Notes: generated from the sequence alone by a model not told the origin. 64,000 nucleotides of DNA from JAYRSJ01 sp041920215 (GCA_041920215.1 JAYRSJ010000007.1:102964-166963), one strand, 5' to 3'; shown: positions 20,483 to 28,716, counted from the first letter of the stretch. Translations and numbers: made by a program.

Positions 20483-20945
20483 GCGCCGCCGCGCTGGCGG
20501 CCGCGGCTTCACGCTGCCCGAGCTGGTGCTGGTCATCCTCATCATCGGCGTGATGGCCGCGGTGGCGCTGCCGCGCCTGCAGCAGGCCGGCGGCTTCGAC
20601 GGCGAGGGCTGGCGCCAGCAGCTGCTCGCCAGCCTGCGTCTGGCCCACAAGACGGCCGTGGCGGCCCGGCGCCTGGTCTGCGCCCAGGTGAGCAGCGGCA
20701 GCGTGACGCTGAGCATCGCCAGCAGCCATGGCGCCAGCGCCTGCGACAGCGCCCTGCCTGGCCCGGACGGCGGCGCCCAGGCCCAGAGCGCACGCGCACC
20801 GGCCACCAGCAGCCTCCAGCTCTTCTTCCTGCCCTCGGGCCGTGTCAGCGCCAACGGTGCCGGCAGCGCGGTGGGCAATTTCACGATCACGATCGCCGAG
20901 CAGGACAGCATCAGCATCATCGGGGAGACCGGCCATGTCGAGTAA
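20463..20945 (+). CDS. mshC: MSHA minor pilin MshC (GspH/FimT-like)
   Basis: Minor pseudopilin of 160 aa. After a basic leader (KSSERRRAGGRG) comes the prepilin cleavage and helix GFTLPELVLVILIIGVMAAVALP, with Glu5 kept. The short globular domain contains a Cys pair (RLVCAQ, SACDSAL). ATG 20463 overlaps the mshQ end by 20 bp and the gene itself overlaps mshD by 11 bp. Expected to sit in the priming complex at the pilus tip with MshD, O and P. Confidence 0.85.
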   Translation: MPVKSSERRRAGGRGFTLPELVLVILIIGVMAAVALPRLQQAGGFDGEGWRQQLLASLRLAHKTAVAARRLVCAQVSSGSVTLSIASSHGASACDSALPGPDGGAQAQSARAPATSSLQLFFLPSGRVSANGAGSAVGNFTITIAEQDSISIIGETGHVE

Positions 20946-21414
20946 GGCCGGCAGGAACTGGGCCGGGGTCGCCAGGCATGGCCGCGGCTTCACACTGCCC
21001 GAGCTGCTGCTGGTGATCGTCGTGCTGGGCGTGGGCCTGGCCGGCATTCTGCTGGCCTTCCAGACCGTGGGCCGCGGCTCGGCCGACGCGGTGCTGCAGC
21101 GCCAGATGCAGGCGCTGGCCGAGGAGCTGATCGAGGAGATACAGCTGCGCCCCTATGCGGTGGCCGCCAACGCTGCCCCGGCCGGCTGCGCCCGCGACAG
21201 CTTCAACGATGTGCGCGACTACCAGGGCTATGCCAGCAGCCAGGCCTGCACGATCGACGGCGCGCCGATACCTGCGCTGGCCGGCTATGCGGTGGCGGTG
21301 CAGGTCGAGGCCGGCACGCTGGCCGGCGTGCCGGGTCTGCGCATCGCGGTCAGCATCAGCCACGACGGCCAGACCTACACCCTGGTGGGCTGGCGCACGG
21401 ACTACGCCTCATGA
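20935..21414 (+). CDS. mshD: MSHA minor pilin MshD
   Basis: Minor pilin of 159 aa. Prepilin motif GFTLPELLLVIVVLGVGLAGILLAF follows an 18-residue leader. The ensuing QMQALAEELIEEIQLRPYA helix and the small domain (AGCARDSFNDVRDYQGY, CTIDGAPIP) are characteristic of MshD. Overlaps mshC by 11 bp and mshO by 4 bp. Confidence 0.85.
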   Translation: MSSKAGRNWAGVARHGRGFTLPELLLVIVVLGVGLAGILLAFQTVGRGSADAVLQRQMQALAEELIEEIQLRPYAVAANAAPAGCARDSFNDVRDYQGYASSQACTIDGAPIPALAGYAVAVQVEAGTLAGVPGLRIAVSISHDGQTYTLVGWRTDYAS

Positions 21415-22271
21415 GGGCCCGGCAAGGCGGCCCGCAGCGGGGCTTCACGCTGGTGGAGATGGTGCTGGTGATCGTGGTCACCGGCATCGTCGCGGCCGCG
21501 CTGGCGCTGTTCTTCCGGCCGACGCTGCAGCTCTATCTGGACAGCCGCTCGCGCGCCGCCCTGGCCGATGCCGGCGCCACCGCGGCCCAGCGTCTGCTGC
21601 GCGATGTGCGCGCCGCAGTGCCCAACTCGATACGGCAGCCCAATAGCCAGTGCCTGGAGCTGGTGCCCAGCTTCGCCGGCGGGCGCCTGCGCCTGGCGCC
21701 CGACACCCAGCTGGCCGGCTCGGCACCGCTGGACACCAGCCAGCCCAGCAGCCTGCTGGATGTGCTGAGTCCGCTGCAGGCCCTGCCGGCACCCGGCGAC
21801 TGGCTGGTGCTGGGCAATCTGAGCCCGGCCGATGTCTACAGCCAGGCCAATGTGGCGGCCATCAGCGCCGTCAGCACGCCCGACCCGGCTCATGGCGCGC
21901 ACCGGCTGGCGATCAGCCCCACCCAGTTCCAGCCCGGTCACGACAGCGGCCGCTTCGCCCTGGTACGCCAGGGCGAGGCCAGCGTCTTCTACCTCTGCAG
22001 CGGCGCCGATGGCAGCCTGGACAGCCAGGGCCGGGGCAAGGGCGCGCTATGGCGCCTGGTGCGCGGCTTCAACGCCGGCTACCCGGCCAGCTGCCCCTCC
22101 AGCGCCGGCGCCCAGCTGCTGGCCAGCGGAGTGAGCCGCTGCAACTTCGTCTACGAGCCCAACCCCGGGGCGGTCGAGGGCTTCGGCTATGTCTGGCTGC
22201 AGCTGGAACTGGCCCGCAGCGGCGAACGCGCCACGCTGACCCTGGGCGCTCATGTGGGGAATGCACCATGA
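21411..22271 (+). CDS. mshO: MSHA minor pilin MshO
   Basis: Minor pilin of 286 aa, the largest of the four, PilW/GspJ-like. Prepilin motif GFTLVEMVLVIVVTGIVAAALALFF follows a 10-residue leader, then the helix RAALADAGATAAQRLLRDVRAAVPNSIR typical of this family. A Cys-bearing segment YLCSGADGS and CNFVYEPNPG are in the C-terminal domain. ATGA overlaps with both neighbours. Confidence 0.86.
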   Translation: MRARQGGPQRGFTLVEMVLVIVVTGIVAAALALFFRPTLQLYLDSRSRAALADAGATAAQRLLRDVRAAVPNSIRQPNSQCLELVPSFAGGRLRLAPDTQLAGSAPLDTSQPSSLLDVLSPLQALPAPGDWLVLGNLSPADVYSQANVAAISAVSTPDPAHGAHRLAISPTQFQPGHDSGRFALVRQGEASVFYLCSGADGSLDSQGRGKGALWRLVRGFNAGYPASCPSSAGAQLLASGVSRCNFVYEPNPGAVEGFGYVWLQLELARSGERATLTLGAHVGNAP

Positions 22272-22726
22272 GCCAGCGGCGGCCGTCACAAGAGCTGGGC
22301 CTGGGCGTGATCGCGGTGCTGCTGATCCTGGTGGTGCTGGCCGCGCTGGCCGCGGCCATCGTGCGCCTGGGCAGCGCCAGCGCGCGCTCCAGCGCCCTCG
22401 GGCTGGAGGCGGCGCGCGCGCTGCAGGCCGCCCATGCGGGCACGCAGTGGGGCCTGTACCAGGCGCTCAAAGGGCCCTGGAGCGCCTGCCTGAACAGCAG
22501 CCAGACCCTGGACCTGCGCGCCGACACCGGCATGCGGGTGACGGTGCGCTGCAGCCATATCGAATACCGCGAGGGCGAATCGGCCCCCGGCGTGCCGCAG
22601 CCTATACGGCTCTACACCATCGAGGCGGTGGCCTGCAACGGCAGCGGCAGCTGCCCCGACGACAGCCGCGCCGCCCAGCCCGGCTATGTGGAGCGGCTGC
22701 GCCGGGTGCAGGCCAGCGACCGCTGA
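22268..22726 (+). CDS. mshP: MSHA minor pilin MshP (PilX-like)
   Basis: Last gene of the MSHA run, 152 aa. A hydrophobic N-terminal helix (GLGVIAVLLILVVLAALAAAI) follows a short basic leader, but the canonical prepilin Glu5 context is not obvious, as is common in MshP/PilX proteins. Three Cys residues lie in the C-terminal half (SACLNS, VRCSHI, VACNGS...C). Its stop is 7 bp from the convergent rhodanese gene; no hairpin terminator is visible between them. Confidence 0.8.
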   Translation: MSQRRPSQELGLGVIAVLLILVVLAALAAAIVRLGSASARSSALGLEAARALQAAHAGTQWGLYQALKGPWSACLNSSQTLDLRADTGMRVTVRCSHIEYREGESAPGVPQPIRLYTIEAVACNGSGSCPDDSRAAQPGYVERLRRVQASDR

Positions 22727-22733
22727 AGCGCGC

Positions 22734-23612
22734 TCACCAGAGGCTGGTGGACAGCGGGGTTTCCACCAGCGGCAGCTTGGCGGCCCGCCAGGCCTCGATG
22801 CCGCCGCGGTACCAGAACACCTTGGTGTAGCCGGCATCGACCAGCCGACGGGCCGTGTTCCAGGACAGCCAGCAGTCGCGATTCGAGCAGTAGGTGACGA
22901 TGGGCGTGTCCTTCTTGGGCACCAGGGCGGCCATGGTGGCGAGCAGGTTCTTGCGGATCTGCTCGTTGAGCTGCGCGTCTTCCCAGCCGGCGCCATAGAT
23001 CCACAGCGTGTTTGGCAGGGTCATGCGCTTGAGCGACTTCGAATGCAGCACATCGAGCACCACGGTGCGGCCGTCGCTCCTGAGTTGCTTCATCACGCCC
23101 TCGGTGCTCAGCACGCGGGCACCGCGCGGCGCCTGCAGCGTGGTCTGGCCATGCATCTGGCCGCCGGGGCGCAGACCCGCGGGCGGCGGCACCTGGTAGT
23201 CGGCCTGCTCATCGGCGAAGGGCCCGCCGCTCAAGCTGGCCGGCAGCTTGCGCAGCGCCTCGCGGGACTGCTGGCGGGCCGCCTGGTAGGCAGGCAGCAG
23301 ATTCTCCGCATTGACCAGCCAGAGCTCGCAGGGCCCGCCGAAATCGGCCAGGCAGCGCGCGCTGGCGGCCTGCGCCGCATCGACGGCGCTGTCATGGCCG
23401 AAGACCGCGGCATAGCGCTTGCCATCGGGGCTGACCGCGAAGGCCTTGTGCACCGGCGCCGGCACGAACTGCTGGAAATAGCCCTGCTTCGCCTCGGCCG
23501 GCAGGCCGGGCGGGAACTTGGGGGCGGCCGATTGCGCCAGGGCGGCCAGGGGCGCGGCAAGCGCCAGCAGGGCCGGCGCCAGGAATATCGCGGTGCGTCG
23601 CTTGATCATCAT
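22734..23612 (-). CDS. Periplasmic rhodanese-domain protein, PQQ-associated CxxCW-type
   Basis: Exported protein of about 292 aa with a C-terminal rhodanese domain. ATG 23612 is preferred over an in-frame ATG at 23642 because it puts MMIKRRTAIFLAPALL, a clean Sec signal, at the N-terminus. The active-site region reads YCSNRDCWLSWN: a rhodanese Cys followed by a CW pair, as in proteins named for PQQ-dependent alcohol catabolism. The N-terminal half contains a GCN5-related-like stretch (FAVSPDGKRYAAVFG) that I cannot assign further. It faces the MSHA cluster convergently and may belong to sulfur or quinoprotein metabolism; no partner gene is adjacent. Confidence 0.75.
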   Translation of the reverse strand: MMIKRRTAIFLAPALLALAAPLAALAQSAAPKFPPGLPAEAKQGYFQQFVPAPVHKAFAVSPDGKRYAAVFGHDSAVDAAQAASARCLADFGGPCELWLVNAENLLPAYQAARQQSREALRKLPASLSGGPFADEQADYQVPPPAGLRPGGQMHGQTTLQAPRGARVLSTEGVMKQLRSDGRTVVLDVLHSKSLKRMTLPNTLWIYGAGWEDAQLNEQIRKNLLATMAALVPKKDTPIVTYCSNRDCWLSWNTARRLVDAGYTKVFWYRGGIEAWRAAKLPLVETPLSTSLW

Positions 23613-23683
23613 GCTGAGCTGGGCGGGAAAGTTCGCGATCATCGCATTGCTGCGCGCGTCGCCGCTGCGATGGGGGGGGAAGC

Positions 23684-24814
23684 TCAGCCCAGCGCCCGCC
23701 CGATCAGGATTTTCTGTACCTCGGAGGTGCCCTCGTAGATCTGGCAGACCCGCACATCGCGGTAGATGCGCTCGACGGGGAAGTCGCTGACATAGCCGTA
23801 GCCGCCGTGGATCTGGATGGCCTCGGAGCAGACGCGCTCGGCCATCTCGCTGGCAAAGAGCTTGGCCATGGCCGCTTCCTTCAGGCAGGGCTGGCCGGCG
23901 TCCTTCAGCGCCGCGGCATGCCAGATCAGCTGGCGGGCCGCCTCGATCCGGGTGGCCATATCGGCCAGCTTGAATTGGATGGCCTGGTGGTTGAAGATGG
24001 GCTGGCCGAAGCTCGTGCGGTCCTTGCTGTAGCGCAGCGCCGCCTCGAAGGCCGCGCGCGCCATGCCCACGCTCTGGCTGGCGATGCCGATGCGACCGCC
24101 TTCCAGGCCCGAGAGCGCGATCTTCAGGCCCTGGCCTTCCTCGCCCAGGCGGTTGGCGGCCGGTATGCGGCAGTTCTCGAAGTTGATCTGGGCGGTATCG
24201 CTGGCATGCTGGCCCATCTTGTCCTCGATGCGCGCCACCACATAACCCGCTGTGTCGGTGGGCACCAGGAAGGCGCTGATGCCCTTCTTGCCGGCGGCCT
24301 TGTCGGTGACGGCCATCACGATGGCCACATCGCCGTTCTTGCCGCTGGTGATGAACTGCTTGACGCCGTTGAGCAGGTACTCATCGCCCTCGCGCACCGC
24401 GGTGGTCCGCAGGCCACCGGCCTCCGAGCCCACATGGGGCTCGGTCAGGCAAAAGGCGCCGAGCATGTCGCCGCGCGCCAGCGGCTTCAGGAAGCGCTGC
24501 TTCTGATCTTCGTTGCCGAAGGCCATCAGGATGGAGCAGACCGGGCAGTTGTTGACGCTGACCACGGTGGAGGTGGCGCCGTCGCCGGCGGCGATCTCTT
24601 CCAGAATCAGGGCCAGGGCCAGATAGTCCAGGCCCGCGCCGTCGTACTCGGTGGGCACGGCCACGCCATAGCAGCCCAGCTTGGCCAGGCCCTTGAGCTC
24701 GGCGGCCGGGAAGTGGTGGCGCTTGTCCCATTCGGCCGCCTTGGGCGCGATCTGGTCTTGCACATAGGCGCGGATGGCGTCCTGGACGGCGCGGTGGTCT
24801 TCACTGAGGATCAT
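23684..24814 (-). CDS. Acyl-CoA dehydrogenase (short/medium-chain type)
   Basis: FAD-dependent acyl-CoA dehydrogenase, 376 aa, full length for the butyryl-CoA dehydrogenase class. Landmarks: AFCLTEPHVGSEAGGLRT (FAD/substrate loop near residues 121-138), FGQPIFNHQAIQFKLADMA, GGYGYVSDFPVERIYRD, and the catalytic base in IYEGTSEVQKILIGR. The SDR gene upstream ends 16 bp before, so the two may be co-transcribed. The exact chain-length or branched substrate is not set by sequence alone. Confidence 0.9.
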   Translation of the reverse strand: MILSEDHRAVQDAIRAYVQDQIAPKAAEWDKRHHFPAAELKGLAKLGCYGVAVPTEYDGAGLDYLALALILEEIAAGDGATSTVVSVNNCPVCSILMAFGNEDQKQRFLKPLARGDMLGAFCLTEPHVGSEAGGLRTTAVREGDEYLLNGVKQFITSGKNGDVAIVMAVTDKAAGKKGISAFLVPTDTAGYVVARIEDKMGQHASDTAQINFENCRIPAANRLGEEGQGLKIALSGLEGGRIGIASQSVGMARAAFEAALRYSKDRTSFGQPIFNHQAIQFKLADMATRIEAARQLIWHAAALKDAGQPCLKEAAMAKLFASEMAERVCSEAIQIHGGYGYVSDFPVERIYRDVRVCQIYEGTSEVQKILIGRALG

Positions 24815-24830
24815 GGCTTGCGTCTCTTCG

Positions 24831-25505
24831 TCACCAGGCCAGTGCCTGGCCGTCGTAATTGAAAAAGCTGCCGGTATGTGCCGGCTTCAGGGTCAGCAAC
24901 ACGGTGCGCATGCCGGCCACGCTGGTCTGCACATCGATGTCGGCGCCGGCGCCGCCCATATCGGTGCGCACCCAGCCGGGGTGGAAGCTGCACAGGCTGG
25001 CCTTGCCGGCCAGGGCCAGCGAAGCGTCCTTCATCACCGAGTTCAGCGCCGCCTTGGAGGCACGGTAGAGCCAGCCCGAGCTGCTGCTGCGCAGGCCGAT
25101 CGAGCCCATGCGCGAGGACAGGATGCCGATGCGCGCGCCCGGGGCCAGTGCATCGGCCAGCTGCGGCAGCACCCGCATCGGTCCCAGCACATTGGTGTGC
25201 ATCACCTGGTCGAACTCGGCCTCGGTGGGCGTCTGCAGGCCCTCGCTGCGCGGGCCATAGACGCCGGCATTGATCAGCACCAGGTCGAACTGCTGGCCGT
25301 CGATCTGCCAGGCCAGGCCGGACGCGCTGGCGGTATCGGCGATGTCCAGCTTCAACGCCGTGGCGCCTAAAGCGCGCAGCGCGGCCAGGCCCTCCTCGCT
25401 GCGCGCGGTGGCCACGACCCGATCACCGGCGGCGCGGTACTGGCGCACGAACTCGAGGCCGATGCCGCGCGAGGCGCCGACGATCAAGACACTGGACGAG
25501 GACAT
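24831..25505 (-). CDS. SDR family oxidoreductase
   Basis: Classical short-chain dehydrogenase/reductase of 224 aa. ATG 25505 begins MSSSSVLIVGASRGIGLEF with the GxxxGIG cofactor loop; the open frame extends further upstream without SDR-like sequence. NAGVYGP is the NNAG equivalent and SGWLYRASKAALNS holds the catalytic Tyr-x3-Lys with an upstream Ser. The loop after the first strand (TARSEEG) favours NADP(H). The shortened length resembles csgA-like/atypical SDRs. Substrate unknown. Confidence 0.88.
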   Translation of the reverse strand: MSSSSVLIVGASRGIGLEFVRQYRAAGDRVVATARSEEGLAALRALGATALKLDIADTASASGLAWQIDGQQFDLVLINAGVYGPRSEGLQTPTEAEFDQVMHTNVLGPMRVLPQLADALAPGARIGILSSRMGSIGLRSSSSGWLYRASKAALNSVMKDASLALAGKASLCSFHPGWVRTDMGGAGADIDVQTSVAGMRTVLLTLKPAHTGSFFNYDGQALAW

Positions 25506-25639
25506 CCCAACTCCGATCCGCTTCGATTGCTCTGGCTCGCCCCCATGGCGGCACGCGGCGGCTATTGTGCCGCAGCCCCCAGGCGTGACGCAGCACGTGA
25601 AAGCCGCGGGCCGAGTGCCGGGCCGCCCCAAGCCGGCCC

Positions 25640-25725
25640 GAGTGGCGATGTGCTCGCGGGGCAGTCCCGCGAGCATCGCCGTCCCCTCGGGGGACCGGCC
25701 GAGGTACTCCTCGGACGAGGGGCCG
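25640..25725. repeat. Palindrome-rich (REP/BIME-like) intergenic element
   Basis: Within the 226-bp gap between the SDR and udk genes, 25644-25680 holds a long imperfect palindrome (TGCTCGCGGG pairing with CCCGCGAGCA, extended by GGCGA/TCGCC). Directly next to it, 25683-25722, lies a nested one (CCCCTCG/CGAGGGG around CCGAGG-TACT-CCTCGG). Two adjacent strong hairpins without a U-tract look like a repetitive extragenic palindrome pair rather than a terminator. Copies elsewhere in the genome would be needed to confirm. Confidence 0.5.
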
Positions 25726-25731
25726 TTGTTG

Positions 25732-26376
25732 TCAGCCCCGCCCCATGTCCTGCAACAAGCTCTTGACCTTGGTGGTGATGATGTCCACCGCCGGTCCGTT
25801 GGCGCCGTGCGGCAGGATCACATCGGCATTGCGCTTGGTCGGCTCGATGAACTGCTTGTGCATGGGGCGCACGGTTTCCAGGTACTGGTTCACCACCGAT
25901 TCGGTGCTGCGGCCGCGCTCCGTGATATCGCGCTGCAGGCGGCGGATGAAGCGCACGTCCGAGGCGGTGTCCACATAGATCTTCAGGGACATCATATTGC
26001 GCAGCTTGCTGTCGTAGAGGGCGAACAGACCCTCCACCACGATCACCGGCGCGGGCTTGACGGTGATGGTCTCGCTGGAACGGTTGTCGGCCGCGAAGTC
26101 GTACACCGGCATCGCGATCGCCTCGCCCTTGCGCAGCGCGGCCAGGTGCTGGGCCATCAGCGGCCAGTCAAAGGCATCCGGGTGGTCGTAGTTCTGCTGG
26201 CGCCGGTCCTCGGGCGCCATATGCGACTGGTCGCGGTAGTAGTCGTCCTGCATCACCACCGCCACGTTCTCCGCCCCGATGGCGGCCAGGACCTGACGCG
26301 TCACCGTCGACTTGCCGCTGCCGCTGCCGCCTGCGACACCGATGACAAAGGGCTTGTGGGGAGATTTGGGGGGCAT
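25732..26376 (-). CDS. udk: Uridine kinase
   Basis: Phosphorylates uridine and cytidine in pyrimidine salvage, cytosolic, 214 aa, the usual size. P-loop GVAGGSGSGKST (residues 13-24), then MQDDYYRDQSHM and the NYDHPDAFDWPL nucleoside-binding region, and RRLQRDITERGRSTESV, which is the lid segment of Udk. The stop lies next to the palindromic element. Monocistronic as far as can be seen. Confidence 0.95.
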   Translation of the reverse strand: MPPKSPHKPFVIGVAGGSGSGKSTVTRQVLAAIGAENVAVVMQDDYYRDQSHMAPEDRRQQNYDHPDAFDWPLMAQHLAALRKGEAIAMPVYDFAADNRSSETITVKPAPVIVVEGLFALYDSKLRNMMSLKIYVDTASDVRFIRRLQRDITERGRSTESVVNQYLETVRPMHKQFIEPTKRNADVILPHGANGPAVDIITTKVKSLLQDMGRG

Positions 26377-26499
26377 GAGGGAGGCGGTGCGGCAGGAGGG
26401 AACGAGTAAGGAGGCTTGCGGATGGGCAAGCGGATGGGCCGATTTTAAGAGGCGCTGAGCGCGCGGCTGCAGAGCGGCGCAAAGCGCTGCGCCCCTCGC

Positions 26500-27177
26500 T
26501 CATCCGGCGGGCAGCTTGTGCATGCAGGCCGCGAACAGCGGCGCCGCGAGCCAGCCGTCCAGCCAGGCCCGCAGCGCGGCCAGCTCCAGCGCCGCAAACC
26601 ACGCCGGGTCCACCGCGGCGAACTGACGGACAAAGGGAAACACGGCCAGGTCGGTGGCGCAGGGCGTGGCGCCGCCCAGAAAGGGCGCGCGCTGCAGCCG
26701 CGCCTCCAGGGGCCGCAGCAGCACGGCCACCGCCCGGTCGCGGTGCTGCGTCGGCGGCACGCCGGTTTCATGCGCGTAGCGCTGCGGGTACTTCCAGCGA
26801 TCCAGATGCTGCTTGAAGTCGCCGTCGTTGCGCTGCAGCAGCTCGATGTTCTCCGGGGTCTGGGCCCGCGCCCACCCGCCCTGCGCATCGGGCGCCGCCA
26901 GGGCCCAGCGCATGATCTCCCAGCTCTCGTCGATCACGCGGCCATCCGGCAGCTGCAGCACCGGCACCGTGGCCTTGGGCGACAAGGCCAGCAGGCTGGG
27001 CGGCTTGTCGCGCAAGCTGACCTCCACCGTCTCGAAGGCCCGCCCGGCCTGCAGCAAGGCCATGCGCGCACGCATCGCGTAAGGGCAGCGGCGGAAGGTG
27101 TAGAGCCGCGGCAGCAAGGGCGGATCGGCCAGCGCGGTGCCGGGTGTCGGTGGCGGTATCGATGCGTTCAGGGTCAT
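26500..27177 (-). CDS. Glutathione S-transferase family protein
   Basis: 225 aa; start taken at ATG 27177 (MTLNASIPPP), since the open frame beyond it contains no domain sequence. The thioredoxin-like N-domain has RLYTFRRCPYAMRARMALL, a CPYAxR motif where Cys may be the catalytic residue as in Cys-type GSTs and glutaredoxin-2-like proteins. The SPKATVPVLQLPDG segment supplies the cis-Pro that holds glutathione, and DESWEIMRWAL follows. The C-terminal all-helical domain is present. Starts 16 bp after the GreA/B-family gene's stop, so they are probably co-transcribed. Confidence 0.85.
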   Translation of the reverse strand: MTLNASIPPPTPGTALADPPLLPRLYTFRRCPYAMRARMALLQAGRAFETVEVSLRDKPPSLLALSPKATVPVLQLPDGRVIDESWEIMRWALAAPDAQGGWARAQTPENIELLQRNDGDFKQHLDRWKYPQRYAHETGVPPTQHRDRAVAVLLRPLEARLQRAPFLGGATPCATDLAVFPFVRQFAAVDPAWFAALELAALRAWLDGWLAAPLFAACMHKLPAG

Positions 27178-27193
27178 GGCGATGCGTGGCGGC

Positions 27194-27703
27194 TCACTCG
27201 ACCCGCAGCACCTCGAATCGCTGGCGGCGCAACGCCACCTGCCCCGCGACCCGAATTTCCACCTCATCCCCCTCCTGCTTGCCCAGCAGGGCCTGGCCCA
27301 AGGGCGAGGCAGCGCTGATGACCTGAACGGACGGGCCGCCGCTGCTGCTCAACGACGACAGCTTCATGCTGCCGCCCTCCGGGCCCAGGAACAGTAGCTG
27401 CTGCTGCATGTCTTCGGCATCGACCAGGTAGACCAGCGCGCCCAGCTGAATGCCTTGACTGGCCTCGTAGGCGCGTGGCCGGAACTGCTGCCACTGGCCC
27501 ATCGCCTGGCGGATGGCCTCGGCCCGCCGCGCCTGGCCGGTGGCCAGGTAGGACGCTTCGAGACCCAGGGTGTCGTACTTGTTCTCGGCGATGTTCTCCT
27601 CATGCGTCGCCGTCTCATGCGCCGTCCGCGCCCCCTGCTCGGCTTGAAGCAGGTCTTCGGCCAGGCGTTCCAGCACCTGCCGTTGCAGCAAGAATTTATC
27701 CAT
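27194..27703 (-). CDS. GreA/GreB family transcript-cleavage factor
   Basis: RNA-polymerase secondary-channel protein of 169 aa. Start ATG 27703 (MDKFLLQRQVL). Residues 1-75 form an antiparallel coiled coil (LAEDLLQAEQGARTAHETATHEENIAENKYD) with acidic residues toward the tip, and residues ~80-169 form an FKBP-like domain (QLGALVYLV, ISAASPLGQALLGKQEGDEVEI). The SPLGxALLGKxxGDxV stretch is the family hallmark. It is more diverged than housekeeping GreA/GreB, so it may be an accessory paralogue. Confidence 0.82.
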   Translation of the reverse strand: MDKFLLQRQVLERLAEDLLQAEQGARTAHETATHEENIAENKYDTLGLEASYLATGQARRAEAIRQAMGQWQQFRPRAYEASQGIQLGALVYLVDAEDMQQQLLFLGPEGGSMKLSSLSSSGGPSVQVISAASPLGQALLGKQEGDEVEIRVAGQVALRRQRFEVLRVE

Positions 27704-27953
27704 GATGAAAAGCGAGAGATAGAAAAAAGCCGGGCGCTCGAACAAAGGGGGAGCAAGGGCTGGATTGTGAATGGCTCTGCCGGGCCTGATGCCGGCCAAT
27801 CGTGTCTGCACCCTGGCGCTAACCTGTCGAGTGATGGCAATATGCCGCTACCCTGAGCTCCGGCAAGGCGCAGAAGAGGATGTAACAAGCTGCCGGATTT
27901 GCAGGCAAATTTAATACTGGGTAAACGTCCAGATCACTGAAGAAAACTGCTGT

Positions 27954-28046
27954 GCAGCAAGCACTTAGAAGCGCATACCCGTCCGATGTTATGCAGCCCG
28001 TGCCGGTGTTAGGGCGCAGCGCCTGTCTGCCTACAACACGTTAGGC
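27954..28046 (+). other. attI-like integron recombination site
   Basis: The stretch ends in GTTAGGC (28040-28046), the exact core at which gene cassettes are joined. Upstream it follows the order of a class 1 attI: CAGCAAGC, then GATGTTATG (27985-27993), then GTGTTAGGG, and a segment CTACAACAC just before the core that resembles the CTAAAACAAA of attI1. The sequence is from memory of attI1 and is not identical to it, so this would be a different integron class. No integrase gene lies in the 250 bp between this site and the GreA/B-family gene. The alternative is the 3' end of a degraded attC. The flanks are visibly more AT-rich than the rest of the window. Confidence 0.55.
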
Positions 28047-28052
28047 CTCATC

Positions 28053-28549
28053 TTGCAAGCGTGTCCTAACTGCACTGCCGCGTTGGATCCCGGGGTGTCC
28101 GCGTGTGCAAAGTGCGGCGCGTACATTGGGCCAGGGAATAGCTGGGGTTCCAGGCCACGCGAGAGCTACTCGCGTACGACAGCGCGCGTAGCCATCATTC
28201 TCTGGCTGTTCAGTTGGCTTTCTCCAGCGGGTCGGGTCGGCGGTCGGCTTGTCTGGGGATGGGAGCTTGCCCTGCATAGCTTCAATCCCTTGCTGCTCGT
28301 CCTTCAGCCGCTGGCGTTTCTCGCGGGGTTCACGAACATCGTTTTCGTCGTCCAGGTGTCGCGCGTCGTAAGCTTGCAAGCCCTGTCGCCGTGGGTATCT
28401 GCCTGCTTGTCAACTTCGTCGTTCTAGTACAGAGCGCCGCGGCGAAGGGCACCAGTCCGCTAAGCGTGCACGTTTACTCAGTAGCACCGTGGCTGTGGGC
28501 CGCGTCGTTCTTGGTTCTGCTTGCAGCTGTGCTCCAGAATGAGACCTAA
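28053..28549 (+). pseudogene. Integron cassette gene: zinc-ribbon membrane protein, frameshifted
   Basis: The gene begins with TTG 7 bp past the GTTAGGC core, as cassette genes do. The N-terminus CPNCTAALDPGVSACAKCGA is a zinc ribbon, followed by helices around VAIILWLFSWLS and LLLVLQPLAFLAG. The first frame stops at 28425-28427, but another frame (from about 28361) continues with two more hydrophobic helices (GICLLVNFVVLV, APWLWAASFLVLLAAVL). It ends at a TAA at 28547-28549, inside the attC site, exactly where intact cassette genes end. A one-base deletion near 28356-28376 therefore explains the break. Restored length is about 165 aa with two to four membrane helices. Function unknown. Confidence 0.65.
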
Positions 28550-28612
28550 CCCTTCGCTCGATCCGACTCGCATCGGCGAGCCGCCGCTCGCGGCTCAGCT
28601 TCAACGTTGACG
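28544..28612 (+). other. attC site (59-base element) of an integron gene cassette
   Basis: 69 bp. It opens with ACCTAAC (RYYYAAC inverse core, 28544-28550) followed by CCTTCGCTCGATCCGA, matching the TTCG-TC-A-CCGA layout of known attC left arms. It closes with CGGCTCAGCTTCAAC before GTTGAC (28606-28611), matching CGGCTTAACTCAAGC-GTT in attC of aadA. The right core differs from GTTRRRY at one base. The central part can fold into a hairpin (GCGAGCCGCCGCTCGC). Arms, order and length are those of an attC, so a cassette insertion is well supported. Confidence 0.78.
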
Positions 28613-28716
28613 GGAAGCTTTCGGGCGTCGTCTCCAGCACTACGAATGCCTGCTGCCGCCTGGCTGCCCTTAAAGCCTCACGGAACACGAGGTTTCCGAA
28701 CCCTTAGGCCAGAAAC

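Noticed and set aside
28040..28046. GTTAGGC as a random heptamer unrelated to integrons
   Set aside because: Chance was considered but is unlikely, because a good attC with full arms lies one cassette length downstream and the gene limits match cassette rules.
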